A DNA stretch of 64,000 nucleotides from Methylophaga sulfidovorans (GTDB lineage: Bacteria > Pseudomonadota > Gammaproteobacteria > Nitrosococcales > Methylophagaceae). The first letter of the stretch is position 1; each line of letters opens with the position of its first letter. A program made the position numbers and the translations under genes. The stretch lies in contig NZ_FOSH01000006.1 in assembly GCF_900114205.1 (NCBI RefSeq), positions 62,001 through 126,000 of the forward strand. The letters are read 5' to 3'. This document shows positions 1 through 8,901 of the stretch, in pieces. The notes below the pieces were generated by a model. The model did not search any database. It had not been told where the DNA came from and saw only the letters and a list, made by a program, of their open reading frames with translations.

Positions 1-787
1 ATTTATCGTCGCCAGCTACCGGATGACCAGACCAGGCAGAGTGAACACGAATTTGATGTGTTCTTCCGGTAAACAGTTTGACTTCGCTAAGCTGTGCAAT
101 GCCATACCCTTGTCTTTTTATAAACAGTGTCTTTGCTGATTTACCTTCCGGATCGACTTTAACCATACGTTCGCCTGAAGACACAGTGTTTTTTTGTAAT
201 GGCTGCTCGATATAAACTTCATCGCTGTTCATTTCATCTTTAAGCAATGTCAGGTAGCGTTTATCAATACCATCTGAAAGCATTTGTTGCTGGAGATTAA
301 GCAGACTTTCGCGACTTTTTGCGATTAACAGGCAGCCTGAAGTATCTCGATCCAGACGATGAACTAATTCGATAAACTCTAATTCGGGTTTTATTAAGCG
401 AAAAGCTTCAATGACACCAACTTGAATTTGTGAACCGGCATGAACAGCAAGACCCGAAGGTTTATTTAAGACGAGCATGGCATCATCTTCAAAAATGATA
501 CTGGCCAGTAGTTGTTGTTTCAGTGATTCATTAATCTCGGTGGGCGCCGTTTTTTCTGAAACCTGTAGTGGTGGTACCCGAATAATATCACCAGCCTCAA
601 TTTTATAGGTTTGTTTGATGCGTCCTTTATTGACCCGAACTTCTCCTTTACGAATAGCTCGATATATGCGACTTTTGGGCACACCTTTTTCAAGGGTTAG
701 TAAAAAATTGTCGATACGTTGCCCGGCTTGAGAAGCACTTATTTCAAGAAATTGGACTTTTTGTAACTGTGGTTTGTGAGCTGCCAT
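1..787 (-). CDS. rluC: RluC-type 23S rRNA pseudouridine synthase, C-terminus cut by window edge
   Basis: Makes pseudouridines in 23S rRNA (positions 955, 2504 and 2580 in E. coli RluC). The open frame starts at ATG 787 and runs off the left edge, so 262 residues are visible of roughly 320. An S4 RNA-binding domain spans about residues 20-85. The signature HRLDRDTSG lies at 143-151, with the catalytic aspartate at D146, close to D144 of E. coli RluC. The C-terminal FTGRTHQIRVH motif of the family is also visible. The gene is divergent from rne, as in E. coli, which favours RluC over RluD or RluA. No strong ribosome-binding site precedes the ATG. The missing end cannot be judged. Confidence 0.93.
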   Translation of the reverse strand, partial: MAAHKPQLQKVQFLEISASQAGQRIDNFLLTLEKGVPKSRIYRAIRKGEVRVNKGRIKQTYKIEAGDIIRVPPLQVSEKTAPTEINESLKQQLLASIIFEDDAMLVLNKPSGLAVHAGSQIQVGVIEAFRLIKPELEFIELVHRLDRDTSGCLLIAKSRESLLNLQQQMLSDGIDKRYLTLLKDEMNSDEVYIEQPLQKNTVSSGERMVKVDPEGKSAKTLFIKRQGYGIAQLSEVKLFTGRTHQIRVHSAWSGHPVAGDDK

Positions 788-1343
788 AGAATAGGTTTAA
801 TTTTTCAGTTGCTGAGATGGCAATAGACTGCTATATTCGATCGTTGGTCCGTGCGTAAAATGAGGTCAGTATACCTACTTTTGCCCACGTTGACTGATTT
901 TTGCGTCGCGCCCTCCATAAATGAGGTTGATGCGGCGCCCGGTAAACAAATATATCTTGGCTGAACAGGGGTTCAGCAGGCGGACTCATAGGGAGTCCTT
1001 GTAAGAATATCAGGTTCCCATGTCTTGATTGCCATCAAAACGAGTAGAAAGACGCATCAGGCAGGACGACAATTTAAAGTAATTAATATAAGAAAAAACG
1101 GTTCAGGTACACAAAGCTTGAACAGGCTGAAAACCAATAAAAGTTGCAGAACCTTATTGCAACACGATGAAAGATACAAAGATGAATCATGAATGCCTTG
1201 ATGGGGGGCACATGAATAAACAATACGATTTACAATTAATTACTGAATAACAGACATCGTCGCTCTGTAAAGCCCGATTGGCTATCGCGTCCGCTACGGT
1301 GGTGTGCGGCAGGATATGCGAACCTCAACATTGAGGTTAGTGC
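788..1343 (+). promoter_or_regulatory. Long structured leader between rluC and rne
   Basis: This 556-bp divergent spacer is the only gene-free stretch above 300 bp. It holds several inverted repeats seen directly: 960-966/971-977 (GCTGAAC, 4-nt loop), 982-987/993-998 (GGACTC, 5-nt loop), 1143-1148/1158-1163 (GTTGCA, 9-nt loop) and the start-site hairpin at 1316-1345. A 22-codon reading frame lies at 1182-1250. E. coli rne has a 361-nt leader through which RNase E controls its own mRNA, so a similar role is inferred here. The transcription start is not obvious: TTGACT near 890 resembles a -35 box but lacks a well-spaced -10. Confidence 0.6.
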
Positions 1344-1345
1344 AT
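1316..1345 (+). promoter_or_regulatory. Hairpin enclosing the rne ribosome-binding site and start codon
   Basis: The arms AACCTCAA (1321-1328) and TTGAGGTT (1331-1338) are perfect inverted repeats. The Shine-Dalgarno GAGG at 1333-1336 is inside the 3' arm, 7 nt before the ATG. ATGC at 1316-1319 can also pair with GCAT at 1342-1345, which includes the first two bases of the start codon. Folding would hide both elements. Regulation of RNase E synthesis is inferred. Confidence 0.6.
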
Positions 1346-3878
1346 GAAACGAATTTTAATTAACGCAACACATGAAGAAGAGTTGCGTGTGGCAATGGTC
1401 GATGGCCAGCGCCTGTTTGATCTGGATATCGATACGCCTTCCAGAGAACAAAAGAAAGGTAATATTTATAAAGGAAAAATCACTCGTGTAGAACCGAGTT
1501 TAGAAGCTGTTTTTGTTGATTATGGTGCAGAAAGACAAGGCTTCTTACCACTGAAAGAAATTTCAAAAACCTACTTCAAAAAGCGTGATGATAATGACGA
1601 CAATAACGGTCGTCTGAATGTTCAGGACGTACTTTCTGTTGGTCAGGAACTGGTTGTCCAAATTGAAAAAGAAGAACGTGGTAATAAAGGTGCTGCGCTG
1701 ACAACATTCATCAGTCTGGCTGGTCGCTATTTAGTATTAATGCCAAACAGCCCCCGTGCTGGTGGTATTTCACGTCGTATCGAAGGTGATGACCGTGCAG
1801 AGCTGCAAGAAGCCCTGCGCTCACTTGAAGTACCTGATGGTATGGGCATGATTGTGCGTACTGCAGGTGTGGGGAAACAACCTGAAGAATTGCAGTGGGA
1901 TCTTGAATATCTTGTCCAATTATGGACAGCGATTGATGTTGCTGTAAAAGACCGCAGCGCGCCATTCCTTGTCTATCAGGAAAGCAATATTATCATCCGC
2001 GCATTACGCGATTATCTGCGTAAAGATATCGGTGAGATTCTGGTCGATTCGCCTGAAGTTTACCAAACAGGCTATGACTTTATGCGTATGGTCATGCCAC
2101 ATGAACTGAACAAGTTTAAGTTGTATCAGGACAAAGTACCGCTATTTACCCGCTATCAGGTTGAAAGCCAGATTGAGAGTGCTTTCCGTCATGAGGTTCG
2201 CCTGCCATCGGGCGGTGCATTAGTGATTGACCCGACGGAAGCGTTGATTTCTATCGATGTGAACTCAGCACGCGCTAATAAAGGTGGTGACATTGAGGAA
2301 ACAGCCTTTAATACTAATCTTGAAGCGGCAGAAGAAATTGCACGCCAGTTAAGATTGCGTGATTTAGGTGGTTTGGTCGTTATTGATTTCATCGATATGG
2401 GCCCAAGCCGTAACCAGCGTGAAGTTGAAAATCGTTTACGTGAACATCTGAAAGCCGATCGTGCCCGGGTGCAAGTTGGCCGCATTTCTCGCTTTGGTTT
2501 GTTAGAAATGTCACGTCAGCGCTTACGTCCTGCACTGGGTGATGCTCATCAGGAAATCTGTCCTCGTTGTGCGGGTCTTGGCCATGTTCGTGGTGTTGAG
2601 TCTCTGGGCTTAGCGGTATTACGCCTTATCGAAGAAGAAGCAACAAAAGACCGTGTATCACAGTTAATTGTGCAGCTACCTGTTCCTGTTGCGACATTCA
2701 TTCTTAATGACAAACGTACACAGGTCGATATCATTGAGAAGCGTCATGGGGTGAAATTGGTGTTAATTCCAAATCCACACCTGGAGACACCTCACTATGA
2801 TATCGAACGCATTAAGGATGGCAGTGAGCGTAATGAAGTCAGTCATCAATTAATTTCTCCACCAGAACAGGAAGTACCGGTTGTGCTGCGTGATAAGCCA
2901 ACGATGGAACAACCTGCGGTGAAAGGGATCTCACCTGCTGCACCAGCTCCGGTGATTGTTCGTGAGAAAGAGCCTGAACAAAAACCAAGCCTGCTTAAAC
3001 GTCTGTTAAATGTGTTGACAGGAAAAAGTGAGCCAGAAAAGGAAGAAAAGCCAGTAGTGGATACTAAACAAGAAAAAAGCTCACAGGAACAACGTCCGCA
3101 GAATCGTCGGGGACGTGGTCGTTCAAAAACTAATGCAGCGGCGAATAATCAAGAGTCCACTGAAAATAACAGTGAGCGTAAAAAACCGCGTCGCAGAAAT
3201 GATAAAAACACTGATAATACCGAGCAGAAAAAAGCAGAAGTGCCTGCTGCTCCGCCAGTGAAAGAAGATTCGGCAGCAGATAATAACGATGAGAAACAAC
3301 CCCGTAATAGTAATGGTCGTCGTTCACGTCGTGGTGGTCGCCGTCGTCGTCCTGCACGTGCTGAAAATGGTTCACCTGAGAACAATACGGTTAATTCTAC
3401 AGAGGTGGATAAAGGCAATATGGCGCCACCGCCGCCGCCAGAAATCGATGGTAACGCTATTCCTGAGCCTGAACCTGAAGTGAATGGCAATCTCATCAAA
3501 GCGGATAAAGAGCCGGAAGTGGATGGCAACAAAGTACCTGCCAGTAAGCCTCGTCGACCTCGTTCATCAGGCCCGACAAACAGACGCCGTCGTCCAAGTG
3601 ATAAGGACAAAGCCGAAGCGGCAGCTGCTAGTGCAGCCAAAGAAGGTGATGTAGCTAAAGCTGCTGCTCCAGCTCCAGCTCCAGCTAAAGAAGGTGATTC
3701 TGCTAAACCTGTAGAAAAACCAGCTGCTAGTGATAAGCCAGTTGAAAAACAGGTGGAAAAACAAGCTGAAGAAAAGAAAGTGGTAGTAGAAAAAAGTCCT
3801 GCTTCGGATGATAATGGCCCTGAAAAGAAAACCAAGGCCAAATCTGAAGTGAGTGAGACGAATGCCACGCAAGAGTAA
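1344..3878 (+). CDS. rne: Ribonuclease E
   Basis: Single-strand-specific endoribonuclease and degradosome scaffold for mRNA decay and rRNA/tRNA processing, associated with the inner membrane. The N-terminal half matches the catalytic core: S1 domain about residues 35-120, 5' sensor, then the DNase I-like part with the metal-binding aspartates D305 (ISIDVNS) and D348 (VVIDFID), near D303/D346 of E. coli. The Zn-link CPRC is at 406-409. Residues from about 510 are low-complexity and charged, with an arginine-rich patch ([14 protein letters not shown]) and three related P-E-[IV]-[DN]-G-N units around 695-732. At 844 residues it is shorter than E. coli RNase E (1061). The start is fixed by GAGG 7 nt upstream, inside a hairpin. 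Very sure of identity; tail contacts are unknown. Confidence 0.98.
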   Translation: MKRILINATHEEELRVAMVDGQRLFDLDIDTPSREQKKGNIYKGKITRVEPSLEAVFVDYGAERQGFLPLKEISKTYFKKRDDNDDNNGRLNVQDVLSVGQELVVQIEKEERGNKGAALTTFISLAGRYLVLMPNSPRAGGISRRIEGDDRAELQEALRSLEVPDGMGMIVRTAGVGKQPEELQWDLEYLVQLWTAIDVAVKDRSAPFLVYQESNIIIRALRDYLRKDIGEILVDSPEVYQTGYDFMRMVMPHELNKFKLYQDKVPLFTRYQVESQIESAFRHEVRLPSGGALVIDPTEALISIDVNSARANKGGDIEETAFNTNLEAAEEIARQLRLRDLGGLVVIDFIDMGPSRNQREVENRLREHLKADRARVQVGRISRFGLLEMSRQRLRPALGDAHQEICPRCAGLGHVRGVESLGLAVLRLIEEEATKDRVSQLIVQLPVPVATFILNDKRTQVDIIEKRHGVKLVLIPNPHLETPHYDIERIKDGSERNEVSHQLISPPEQEVPVVLRDKPTMEQPAVKGISPAAPAPVIVREKEPEQKPSLLKRLLNVLTGKSEPEKEEKPVVDTKQEKSSQEQRPQNRRGRGRSKTNAAANNQESTENNSERKKPRRRNDKNTDNTEQKKAEVPAAPPVKEDSAADNNDEKQPRNSNGRRSRRGGRRRRPARAENGSPENNTVNSTEVDKGNMAPPPPPEIDGNAIPEPEPEVNGNLIKADKEPEVDGNKVPASKPRRPRSSGPTNRRRRPSDKDKAEAAAASAAKEGDVAKAAAPAPAPAKEGDSAKPVEKPAASDKPVEKQVEKQAEEKKVVVEKSPASDDNGPEKKTKAKSEVSETNATQE

Positions 3879-4137
3879 TATTCTGCACGAAGAACTGCTG
3901 GCCTTAATCGGCCAGCAGGTTTCTTATCAACAACATCGTTGTGAGATTATTGAGCTGTTGGATGGCGCTGAATTAATCCTGCAAGTGTTAGAGTCAGGCC
4001 ATAATATTCAGCCTAATCAATACGGAGAGGGTCACAGGCCTGTCCCGGTCACATATACCTTACCTGTCTTTGATGGTGAAGGAAATTTACACGCTGAACT
4101 GATTGCTGCAGGTCTGGATAAGCTACTCTGCCAATAA
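3862..4137 (+). CDS. Small conserved-looking hypothetical protein overlapping the rne end
   Basis: I do not recognise this 91-residue protein. ATG 3862 lies 17 nt inside the rne 3' end in another frame; a GTG at 3853 would add three residues. The protein is soluble-looking and acidic, with no signal peptide or membrane segment, and one cysteine in each half. The overlap suggests translation coupled to rne. Its 3' end overlaps the convergent kdsB by 15 nt. The opposite strand is explained by kdsB only over those 15 nt, so a real gene here fills what would otherwise be a 240-bp gap. Function unknown. Confidence 0.7.
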   Translation: MPRKSNILHEELLALIGQQVSYQQHRCEIIELLDGAELILQVLESGHNIQPNQYGEGHRPVPVTYTLPVFDGEGNLHAELIAAGLDKLLCQ

Positions 4138-4875
4138 ACGTCTGACTTCAAGTAAGTCTGCTTCTGTATCTACCCCATGTCCGGCACTAATTAAGGCTTC
4201 TGACATGTGTATTTTTTTACCGTGAAACAATACTCGCAATTGTTCTAAAGATTCTTCTGTTTCCAGTAAGCAGGGCGTCATTTCAGCATAGTTTTTCAGA
4301 AAAGCAGCTCGATACCCATATAAGCCAATATGGCGATAATGAGGGAGTTCTGTAGGCAAGGGTGATTTATGAAAATGATCACGCATCCAGGGGATTGGAG
4401 CCCGGCTAAAATATAAAGCATAACCCTGGCTGTCCATGACAACTTTGACCACATTTGGGTCAAACACCTGTTTTTCTTGATGGATTCGACTGAATAGTGA
4501 GGCCATATCGGCATCAGCATGCTGAGCAAGATCGGCTGCTACCTGATTAATCAGTAAGGCTGGCAAACAAGGTTCATCACCTTGCACATTAATCACAATA
4601 TCGTCATCTTCAAGACGACGTTGTTGAACGACTTCCGCTAATCTATCTGTCCCGGAGCGATGAGTGTCTGAAGTCATGCAGACATCAGCATCAAAAGCAC
4701 TAGCAGCCTCAGCAATGCGCTCATCATCCGTCGCGATAATCACTTTATCGGCATCACTTTCCAAAGCGCGTTCGTAGACATGCTGAATCATAGGTTTGCC
4801 AGCAATATCCAATAATGGTTTACCGGGCAAACGGCTCGATGCGAAGCGAGCTGGAATAACTATACTGAAACCCAT
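4123..4875 (-). CDS. kdsB: 3-deoxy-manno-octulosonate cytidylyltransferase (CMP-KDO synthetase)
   Basis: Activates KDO with CTP to CMP-KDO, the donor for the inner core of lipopolysaccharide; cytoplasmic. The 250-residue length is typical. The N-terminal nucleotide-binding signature PARFASSRLPGKP is at residues 8-20, and the VQGDEP motif of the family follows about residue 98. It is the last gene of the run comEC-exbB-exbD-msbA-lpxK-ycaR-kdsB and begins immediately after the ycaR stop. The same grouping of lpxK, ycaR and kdsB occurs in E. coli and Pseudomonas. No terminator is visible because the 3' end overlaps the convergent gene. Confidence 0.97.
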   Translation of the reverse strand: MGFSIVIPARFASSRLPGKPLLDIAGKPMIQHVYERALESDADKVIIATDDERIAEAASAFDADVCMTSDTHRSGTDRLAEVVQQRRLEDDDIVINVQGDEPCLPALLINQVAADLAQHADADMASLFSRIHQEKQVFDPNVVKVVMDSQGYALYFSRAPIPWMRDHFHKSPLPTELPHYRHIGLYGYRAAFLKNYAEMTPCLLETEESLEQLRVLFHGKKIHMSEALISAGHGVDTEADLLEVRRLLAE

Positions 4876-5055
4876 TTAGACCTCTTCGTCCGCCGGCATT
4901 TGGCGTGCTTCTTCTATCAGCATGACCGGGATATCATCTTTGACAGGATAAGCAAGGCGGCAAGCCTTACAGATTAACTCCTGAGACTCTTTTTTATAAT
5001 GCAGTTTACCTTTGCAGGCAGGGCAGGCGAGTATTTCTAAAAGCGCATTATCCAT
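4876..5055 (-). CDS. ycaR: YcaR/Trm112-family small zinc-ribbon protein
   Basis: This 59-residue protein is found by reading the gap between kdsB and lpxK. It begins [18 protein letters not shown] and has two CxxC pairs, CPAC at 11-14 and CKAC at 29-32, consistent with one zinc site. This is the Trm112-like family called YcaR in E. coli, where it sits between lpxK and kdsB as here. Its ATG overlaps the lpxK 3' end by 8 nt and its TAA abuts the kdsB ATG, so translation is likely coupled. Its cellular role in this class is not settled. Confidence 0.9.
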   Translation of the reverse strand: MDNALLEILACPACKGKLHYKKESQELICKACRLAYPVKDDIPVMLIEEARQMPADEEV

Positions 5056-6031
5056 GAGAACGTTCCTTTAATTTTTGGTGAATAGCCGGAAATAGTGGGC
5101 TATCTAGCGTGGCTTCAACTGGTAAGTACCACATGTTTTTATTAGCAAAAGACTGACATTTTACGGCATCTTTCTCGGTCATTAGAATGGGCAGCTCATC
5201 ATAAAATCTTAGATCTTCAGGTAAATACTGATGATGGTCAGCAAAGGCATGAGGGTGAACAATAATGTCAGTGGCGACTAATGCGTCAAAAAAACGTTTG
5301 GGATGACCAATGCCAGCCACAGCATGCACTTCTTTATGACGGAAATGCGTTAACGGCATTGTCACTGTCTCATCATGCACATTAACCCAATGCATGGCTT
5401 TTAACTGCATTGAAGGATTGTGCTCATCACCCGAGCCATTATAAATAATGAAATCAACAAAAGTCAGACGAGAGATTGGTTCCCGTAAAGGACCCACTGG
5501 CAGACAATGTTTATTACCAAAGCGTCTGCTACCATCAACAAGAATAATCTCTATATCTCGTTGCAATGCATAATGTTGAAGACCATCATCAGAAATCAGC
5601 ACATCGCAATGATATTGACTCAATAAGTGAATAGCTGCCTGCGGACGGTCCGGATCAACGACAACAGGACAGCCACTGCGCTTAGCAATCAGTAAGGGTT
5701 CATCACCACATTGCTTGGCATTACTGTTTTTATGCACTTCCAATGGATATTTTCGACTTGAACCACCATAGCCACGACTAATGATGCCCGGTTTATAACC
5801 AGCCAGAGTTAATTGTTCAGCCAGCCAAATTACAAATGGGGTTTTGCCTGTGCCACCTACCGTGATATTACCCACAACAATCACCGGTACCGGCATTTTA
5901 TGTGTGGTGAATAAGCCTTTACGATAAGCCCACTGACGGCATAGCACGATAAAGCGATATAACCAGCTCAGCGGTAATAAAAACCAGTATTTCGTGGCTG
6001 ACTGATACCAGCTGTCAGTTAACCAGTGCAT
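5048..6031 (-). CDS. lpxK: Tetraacyldisaccharide 4'-kinase
   Basis: Phosphorylates the 4' position of the lipid A disaccharide with ATP, giving lipid IVA at the inner membrane surface. The N-terminal hydrophobic segment is at about residues 16-30. The P-loop variant [11 protein letters not shown] is at 54-64 and the family motif DDGLQHY is present near 150. The 327-residue length is normal. It starts 5 bases after the msbA stop and overlaps ycaR by 8 nt, so the msbA-lpxK-ycaR-kdsB order is an operon for lipid A making and export. Confidence 0.97.
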   Translation of the reverse strand: MHWLTDSWYQSATKYWFLLPLSWLYRFIVLCRQWAYRKGLFTTHKMPVPVIVVGNITVGGTGKTPFVIWLAEQLTLAGYKPGIISRGYGGSSRKYPLEVHKNSNAKQCGDEPLLIAKRSGCPVVVDPDRPQAAIHLLSQYHCDVLISDDGLQHYALQRDIEIILVDGSRRFGNKHCLPVGPLREPISRLTFVDFIIYNGSGDEHNPSMQLKAMHWVNVHDETVTMPLTHFRHKEVHAVAGIGHPKRFFDALVATDIIVHPHAFADHHQYLPEDLRFYDELPILMTEKDAVKCQSFANKNMWYLPVEATLDSPLFPAIHQKLKERSHG

Positions 6032-6036
6032 TGTGG

Positions 6037-7791
6037 CTAGTCATCCTGAAATTGCAGGCGATACAATTCAGCATAATGTTTTCCATTCGCTAATAATTCC
6101 TGATGTGTGCCTGTTTCAAGAATTTCACCGTCATGCATGACAATAATGATGTCGGCTTTTTCAATAGTGGATAGACGATGGGCGATGACCAGAGTAGTAC
6201 GTTCACGCATCAATTCTTCAAATGCCGCCTGGATATGGCGCTCTGCTTCGGTATCAAGTGCTGACGTCGCTTCATCCAGAATCAATATTGGTGAATTACG
6301 TAACAGTGCCCTGGCAATCGCCAGACGTTGGCGCTGACCACCTGATAGCAGCACACCATTTTCGCCCACTTCAGTTTGCAGGCCTTGTGGCAATTTCTGA
6401 ATGAACTCCCAGGCATGCGCTGATTTCGCAGCTTTTATGATTGCTTCTTCACTCACTTCACCTGCTTGACCATAACTAATATTGTTGGCGATGGTGTCAT
6501 TGAATAATACGACCTGCTGATTAACCAATGATAATTGTTTACGTAAATCTTTTAGCGTGAGCTGACTGATATCTACGCCATCAATCAGAATCTGCCCTTT
6601 TTCAATATTATAAAAGCGGGCAAGCAGGCTGACTAAAGTCGTCTTACCACTACCAGAGTGGCCAACAAAAGCGATGGTTTGTCCCGGTGCAGCAGTGAAA
6701 CAAATATCATTCAGAACACTGCCTTTGCCTTCGTCATAACTGAAACTGACATGACGATATTCAATCTGACCTTTGGCACGATCCATTGTCAGTGTGCCGC
6801 TGTCATGCTCTGGTTCTTCATCCAGTAAGGTAAAAATACTCTCTGCCGCCGCAATACCTGCTTGTAGTTTAGAGTTGACTTTTGTCAGGCGTTTTAACGG
6901 CGTGAGTAGCATAAACATCGCCGTGATAAAGGAAATAAAGCTACCAACAGTAATAGAATTGAGGACTTCAGGTAGGGTTGCCAGATAGATCACCATGGCA
7001 AGACCTAACACCGTAATCAATTGAATAACCGGTTCACTGGAAGCATCGGTGGCAATTTTTTTCATCTGTTGCCCACGATTTTTTCTGTTTATGCGATCAA
7101 AACGTGCTGTTTCATAAGCTTGACTGCCGAATGTTTTTACCTCTCGGTGTGCTTCAATAATTTCGCCACAAACATGACTGACATTGCCCATCGACCCTTG
7201 AATTTCTTTACTGATTCGGCGGAAACGGATACTGACAAAATAAACAAGGACGGCGACAAAAGGCACGGTAACTAAAATAATCAGAGACAGAAAACCGTTC
7301 AGGTAAATCATCCAGGCAATCAGACCGATAATCGTTAATGTATCCCTGATAACCGTCAAAATAGCATCGGTAGCGGCCCCAGCGACTTGTTCAACGTCAT
7401 AAAGTAACTTCGACATGAGCTGGCCGGAGTTATTTTTATCGTAGAAACTGGCAGGCAGAGTAATGAGCTTCTCGAACATTTCTTCACGCAAGGTCTTGAT
7501 AACATTCCTTGCAATCCAGCCAAGACCATAAGTCGTCAGAAAGTTAGCTACACCTCGAATCAAAAACAGGCCGATCAACATCAGTGGCACATACTTTATG
7601 GTGGTGGGATCTTTTTCCACAAAACTACCATCGAGCAGCGGTTTCATTAACGCCGCCATCCCGGTTTCTGTGCCGGCGAAAGCGACCATAGCAATAATGG
7701 ATATTACAAAAGCCAGCCAGTATGGCTTAACGTAGCTTAATAAACGTTTATATAACTGGACTGCTGTCAGGGTGACAGGTGTTTGACTCAT
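6037..7791 (-). CDS. msbA: Lipid A export ATP-binding/permease protein MsbA
   Basis: Homodimeric ABC flippase that moves core-lipid A across the inner membrane. The 584 residues comprise a six-helix transmembrane domain (about 1-320) and a nucleotide-binding domain: Walker A GHSGSGKTT near 377, signature LSGGQRQR, Walker B ILILDEATSALD, and the H-loop AHRLST. Length matches E. coli MsbA (582). It lies 3 nt downstream of exbD and 5 nt upstream of lpxK, the usual partners, which separates it from other type I exporters. Confidence 0.96.
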   Translation of the reverse strand: MSQTPVTLTAVQLYKRLLSYVKPYWLAFVISIIAMVAFAGTETGMAALMKPLLDGSFVEKDPTTIKYVPLMLIGLFLIRGVANFLTTYGLGWIARNVIKTLREEMFEKLITLPASFYDKNNSGQLMSKLLYDVEQVAGAATDAILTVIRDTLTIIGLIAWMIYLNGFLSLIILVTVPFVAVLVYFVSIRFRRISKEIQGSMGNVSHVCGEIIEAHREVKTFGSQAYETARFDRINRKNRGQQMKKIATDASSEPVIQLITVLGLAMVIYLATLPEVLNSITVGSFISFITAMFMLLTPLKRLTKVNSKLQAGIAAAESIFTLLDEEPEHDSGTLTMDRAKGQIEYRHVSFSYDEGKGSVLNDICFTAAPGQTIAFVGHSGSGKTTLVSLLARFYNIEKGQILIDGVDISQLTLKDLRKQLSLVNQQVVLFNDTIANNISYGQAGEVSEEAIIKAAKSAHAWEFIQKLPQGLQTEVGENGVLLSGGQRQRLAIARALLRNSPILILDEATSALDTEAERHIQAAFEELMRERTTLVIAHRLSTIEKADIIIVMHDGEILETGTHQELLANGKHYAELYRLQFQDD

Positions 7792-7794
7792 TGA

Positions 7795-8214
7795 TTATTC
7801 CGCTGTTGTTTGACGTGTTGCCAGGGTCAGTTTGGTATAGCCCAATTGTTGAGCAGTATCCATGGCTGTGACGATAAGTTGATATTCAGCCTTGGCATCA
7901 GCACTGATAATCACATGGGGATCTTTTTGTTCACCGACAACACGTTTTAATGCCTCCGCTAGTGCGGCAGGGGTGACGTTGGCGATAGTCTGATCGTTCA
8001 CAAGTACTTTACCATCTGCTTGTATCACAATATCTATAGGATCTGCCTGCTCGGCCATTGCTTCACCTGTGGCCTCTGGTAAATCCACTTTTAAAGAGCT
8101 TTCACGAATAAAGCTGGTGGAGACCATAAAAAACAATAAAAGTAGGAAAACGACGTCAATCATCGGTGTCAGATTGACATCCGGTTCCTCAGATCGTTTT
8201 GGTGATAGATTCAC
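7795..8214 (-). CDS. exbD: ExbD/TolR-family biopolymer transport protein
   Basis: Partner of the ExbB proton channel; couples the proton gradient to an envelope process. One N-terminal transmembrane helix (PMIDVVFLLLLFFMVSTSF) carries the family's essential aspartate, followed by a periplasmic domain of about 90 residues. I start at GTG 8214 because GAGGAAG lies just upstream and the protein then begins MNLSPKRSEEPDVNLTP, as family members do. In-frame ATGs at 8229, 8238 and 8253 would lengthen the overlap with exbB from 26 to as much as 65 nt. No tonB is nearby; the placement beside msbA is shared with Pseudomonas, and its specific task is unclear. Confidence 0.9.
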   Translation of the reverse strand: MNLSPKRSEEPDVNLTPMIDVVFLLLLFFMVSTSFIRESSLKVDLPEATGEAMAEQADPIDIVIQADGKVLVNDQTIANVTPAALAEALKRVVGEQKDPHVIISADAKAEYQLIVTAMDTAQQLGYTKLTLATRQTTAE

Positions 8215-8845
8215 GTCTTGCTTCCTCATCTGGATCATACTGACGATCACCATGCAGAATCTCGATTAACTGCATGGCTTGCTCTTCCATACCAACCACG
8301 AGCATATTGATCTTACCGCGAAAATAGCGATAAAAAATAACACTGGGGATGGCAACGGCAAGGCCGGTAGCGGTGGTGATTAAGGCTTCTGAAATACCGC
8401 CTGCCAGGATTTCCGGATTTCCGACGCCAGCGGTGGTAATCACGGTGAATACTTTAATCATACCCAGTACCGTACCTAATAAGCCTAATAACGGTGAGAT
8501 CGCTGCGATTGTTCCCAATGTGTTGAGGTTGCGTTCCAGTGCTACGGTGACATGACGACCAATGTCCTCAATGCTTTCTTTGGTTATTTCCCTTGAGCTA
8601 TTGCGATTGACGAGTCCGGCAGCGAGAATCTGACCAAGAGGAGAATTGCTTTGCAGGGCTTTGATGCGATGTTCATCAACTTGATTAAATTTTAGCCATT
8701 GCCAGATCTGGGTGATCAATTCTTTAGGGGCAATGCGTTTTTTTTGAAGGCTCCAAAAACGTTCTGCGATGATAGCAATGGCGATGACCGAACAGATAAA
8801 TAGCGGGATCATCAACCAACCGCCAGCTTTAAACAATTCCAGCAT
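8189..8845 (-). CDS. exbB: MotA/TolQ/ExbB proton channel family protein
   Basis: Inner-membrane proton channel subunit that works with the overlapping exbD product. The 218 residues have an N-terminal helix at about 8-26 and two long C-terminal helices, including LGLLGTVLGMI and the LITTATGLAVAIP segment typical of ExbB/TolQ. It lacks the extended periplasmic N-terminus of some ExbB proteins. It begins the exbB-exbD-msbA-lpxK-ycaR-kdsB run; comEC ends 56 nt upstream. The pair could energise a TonB-like or other envelope function. TolQ is less likely because tolR, tolA and tolB are absent. Confidence 0.92.
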   Translation of the reverse strand: MLELFKAGGWLMIPLFICSVIAIAIIAERFWSLQKKRIAPKELITQIWQWLKFNQVDEHRIKALQSNSPLGQILAAGLVNRNSSREITKESIEDIGRHVTVALERNLNTLGTIAAISPLLGLLGTVLGMIKVFTVITTAGVGNPEILAGGISEALITTATGLAVAIPSVIFYRYFRGKINMLVVGMEEQAMQLIEILHGDRQYDPDEEARRESITKTI

Positions 8846-8901
8846 GATGTCAGTCTCAGTTGTTTAAACGAAAATAGCGTTCATGATACGTGAAAATTGT
8901 C

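Noticed and set aside
3149-3868. Long 239-residue open frame on the minus strand across the rne tail
   Set aside because: It mirrors the low-complexity Arg/Glu/Pro-rich rne tail and reads as a Ser/Ala/Leu repeat; it lies fully inside a secure gene and has no domain.
4745-4752. Sigma-28 -10-like GCCGATAA (minus strand)
   Set aside because: Inside kdsB, with no TAAA box at the right distance.
8069-8269. Plus-strand frame over exbD/exbB
   Set aside because: Shadow of the exbB-exbD overlap; no ribosome-binding site or domain.
7795-8845. TolQ-TolR pair
   Set aside because: tolA, tolB and pal are absent, and the comEC-msbA neighbourhood is that of ExbB-ExbD in Pseudomonas.
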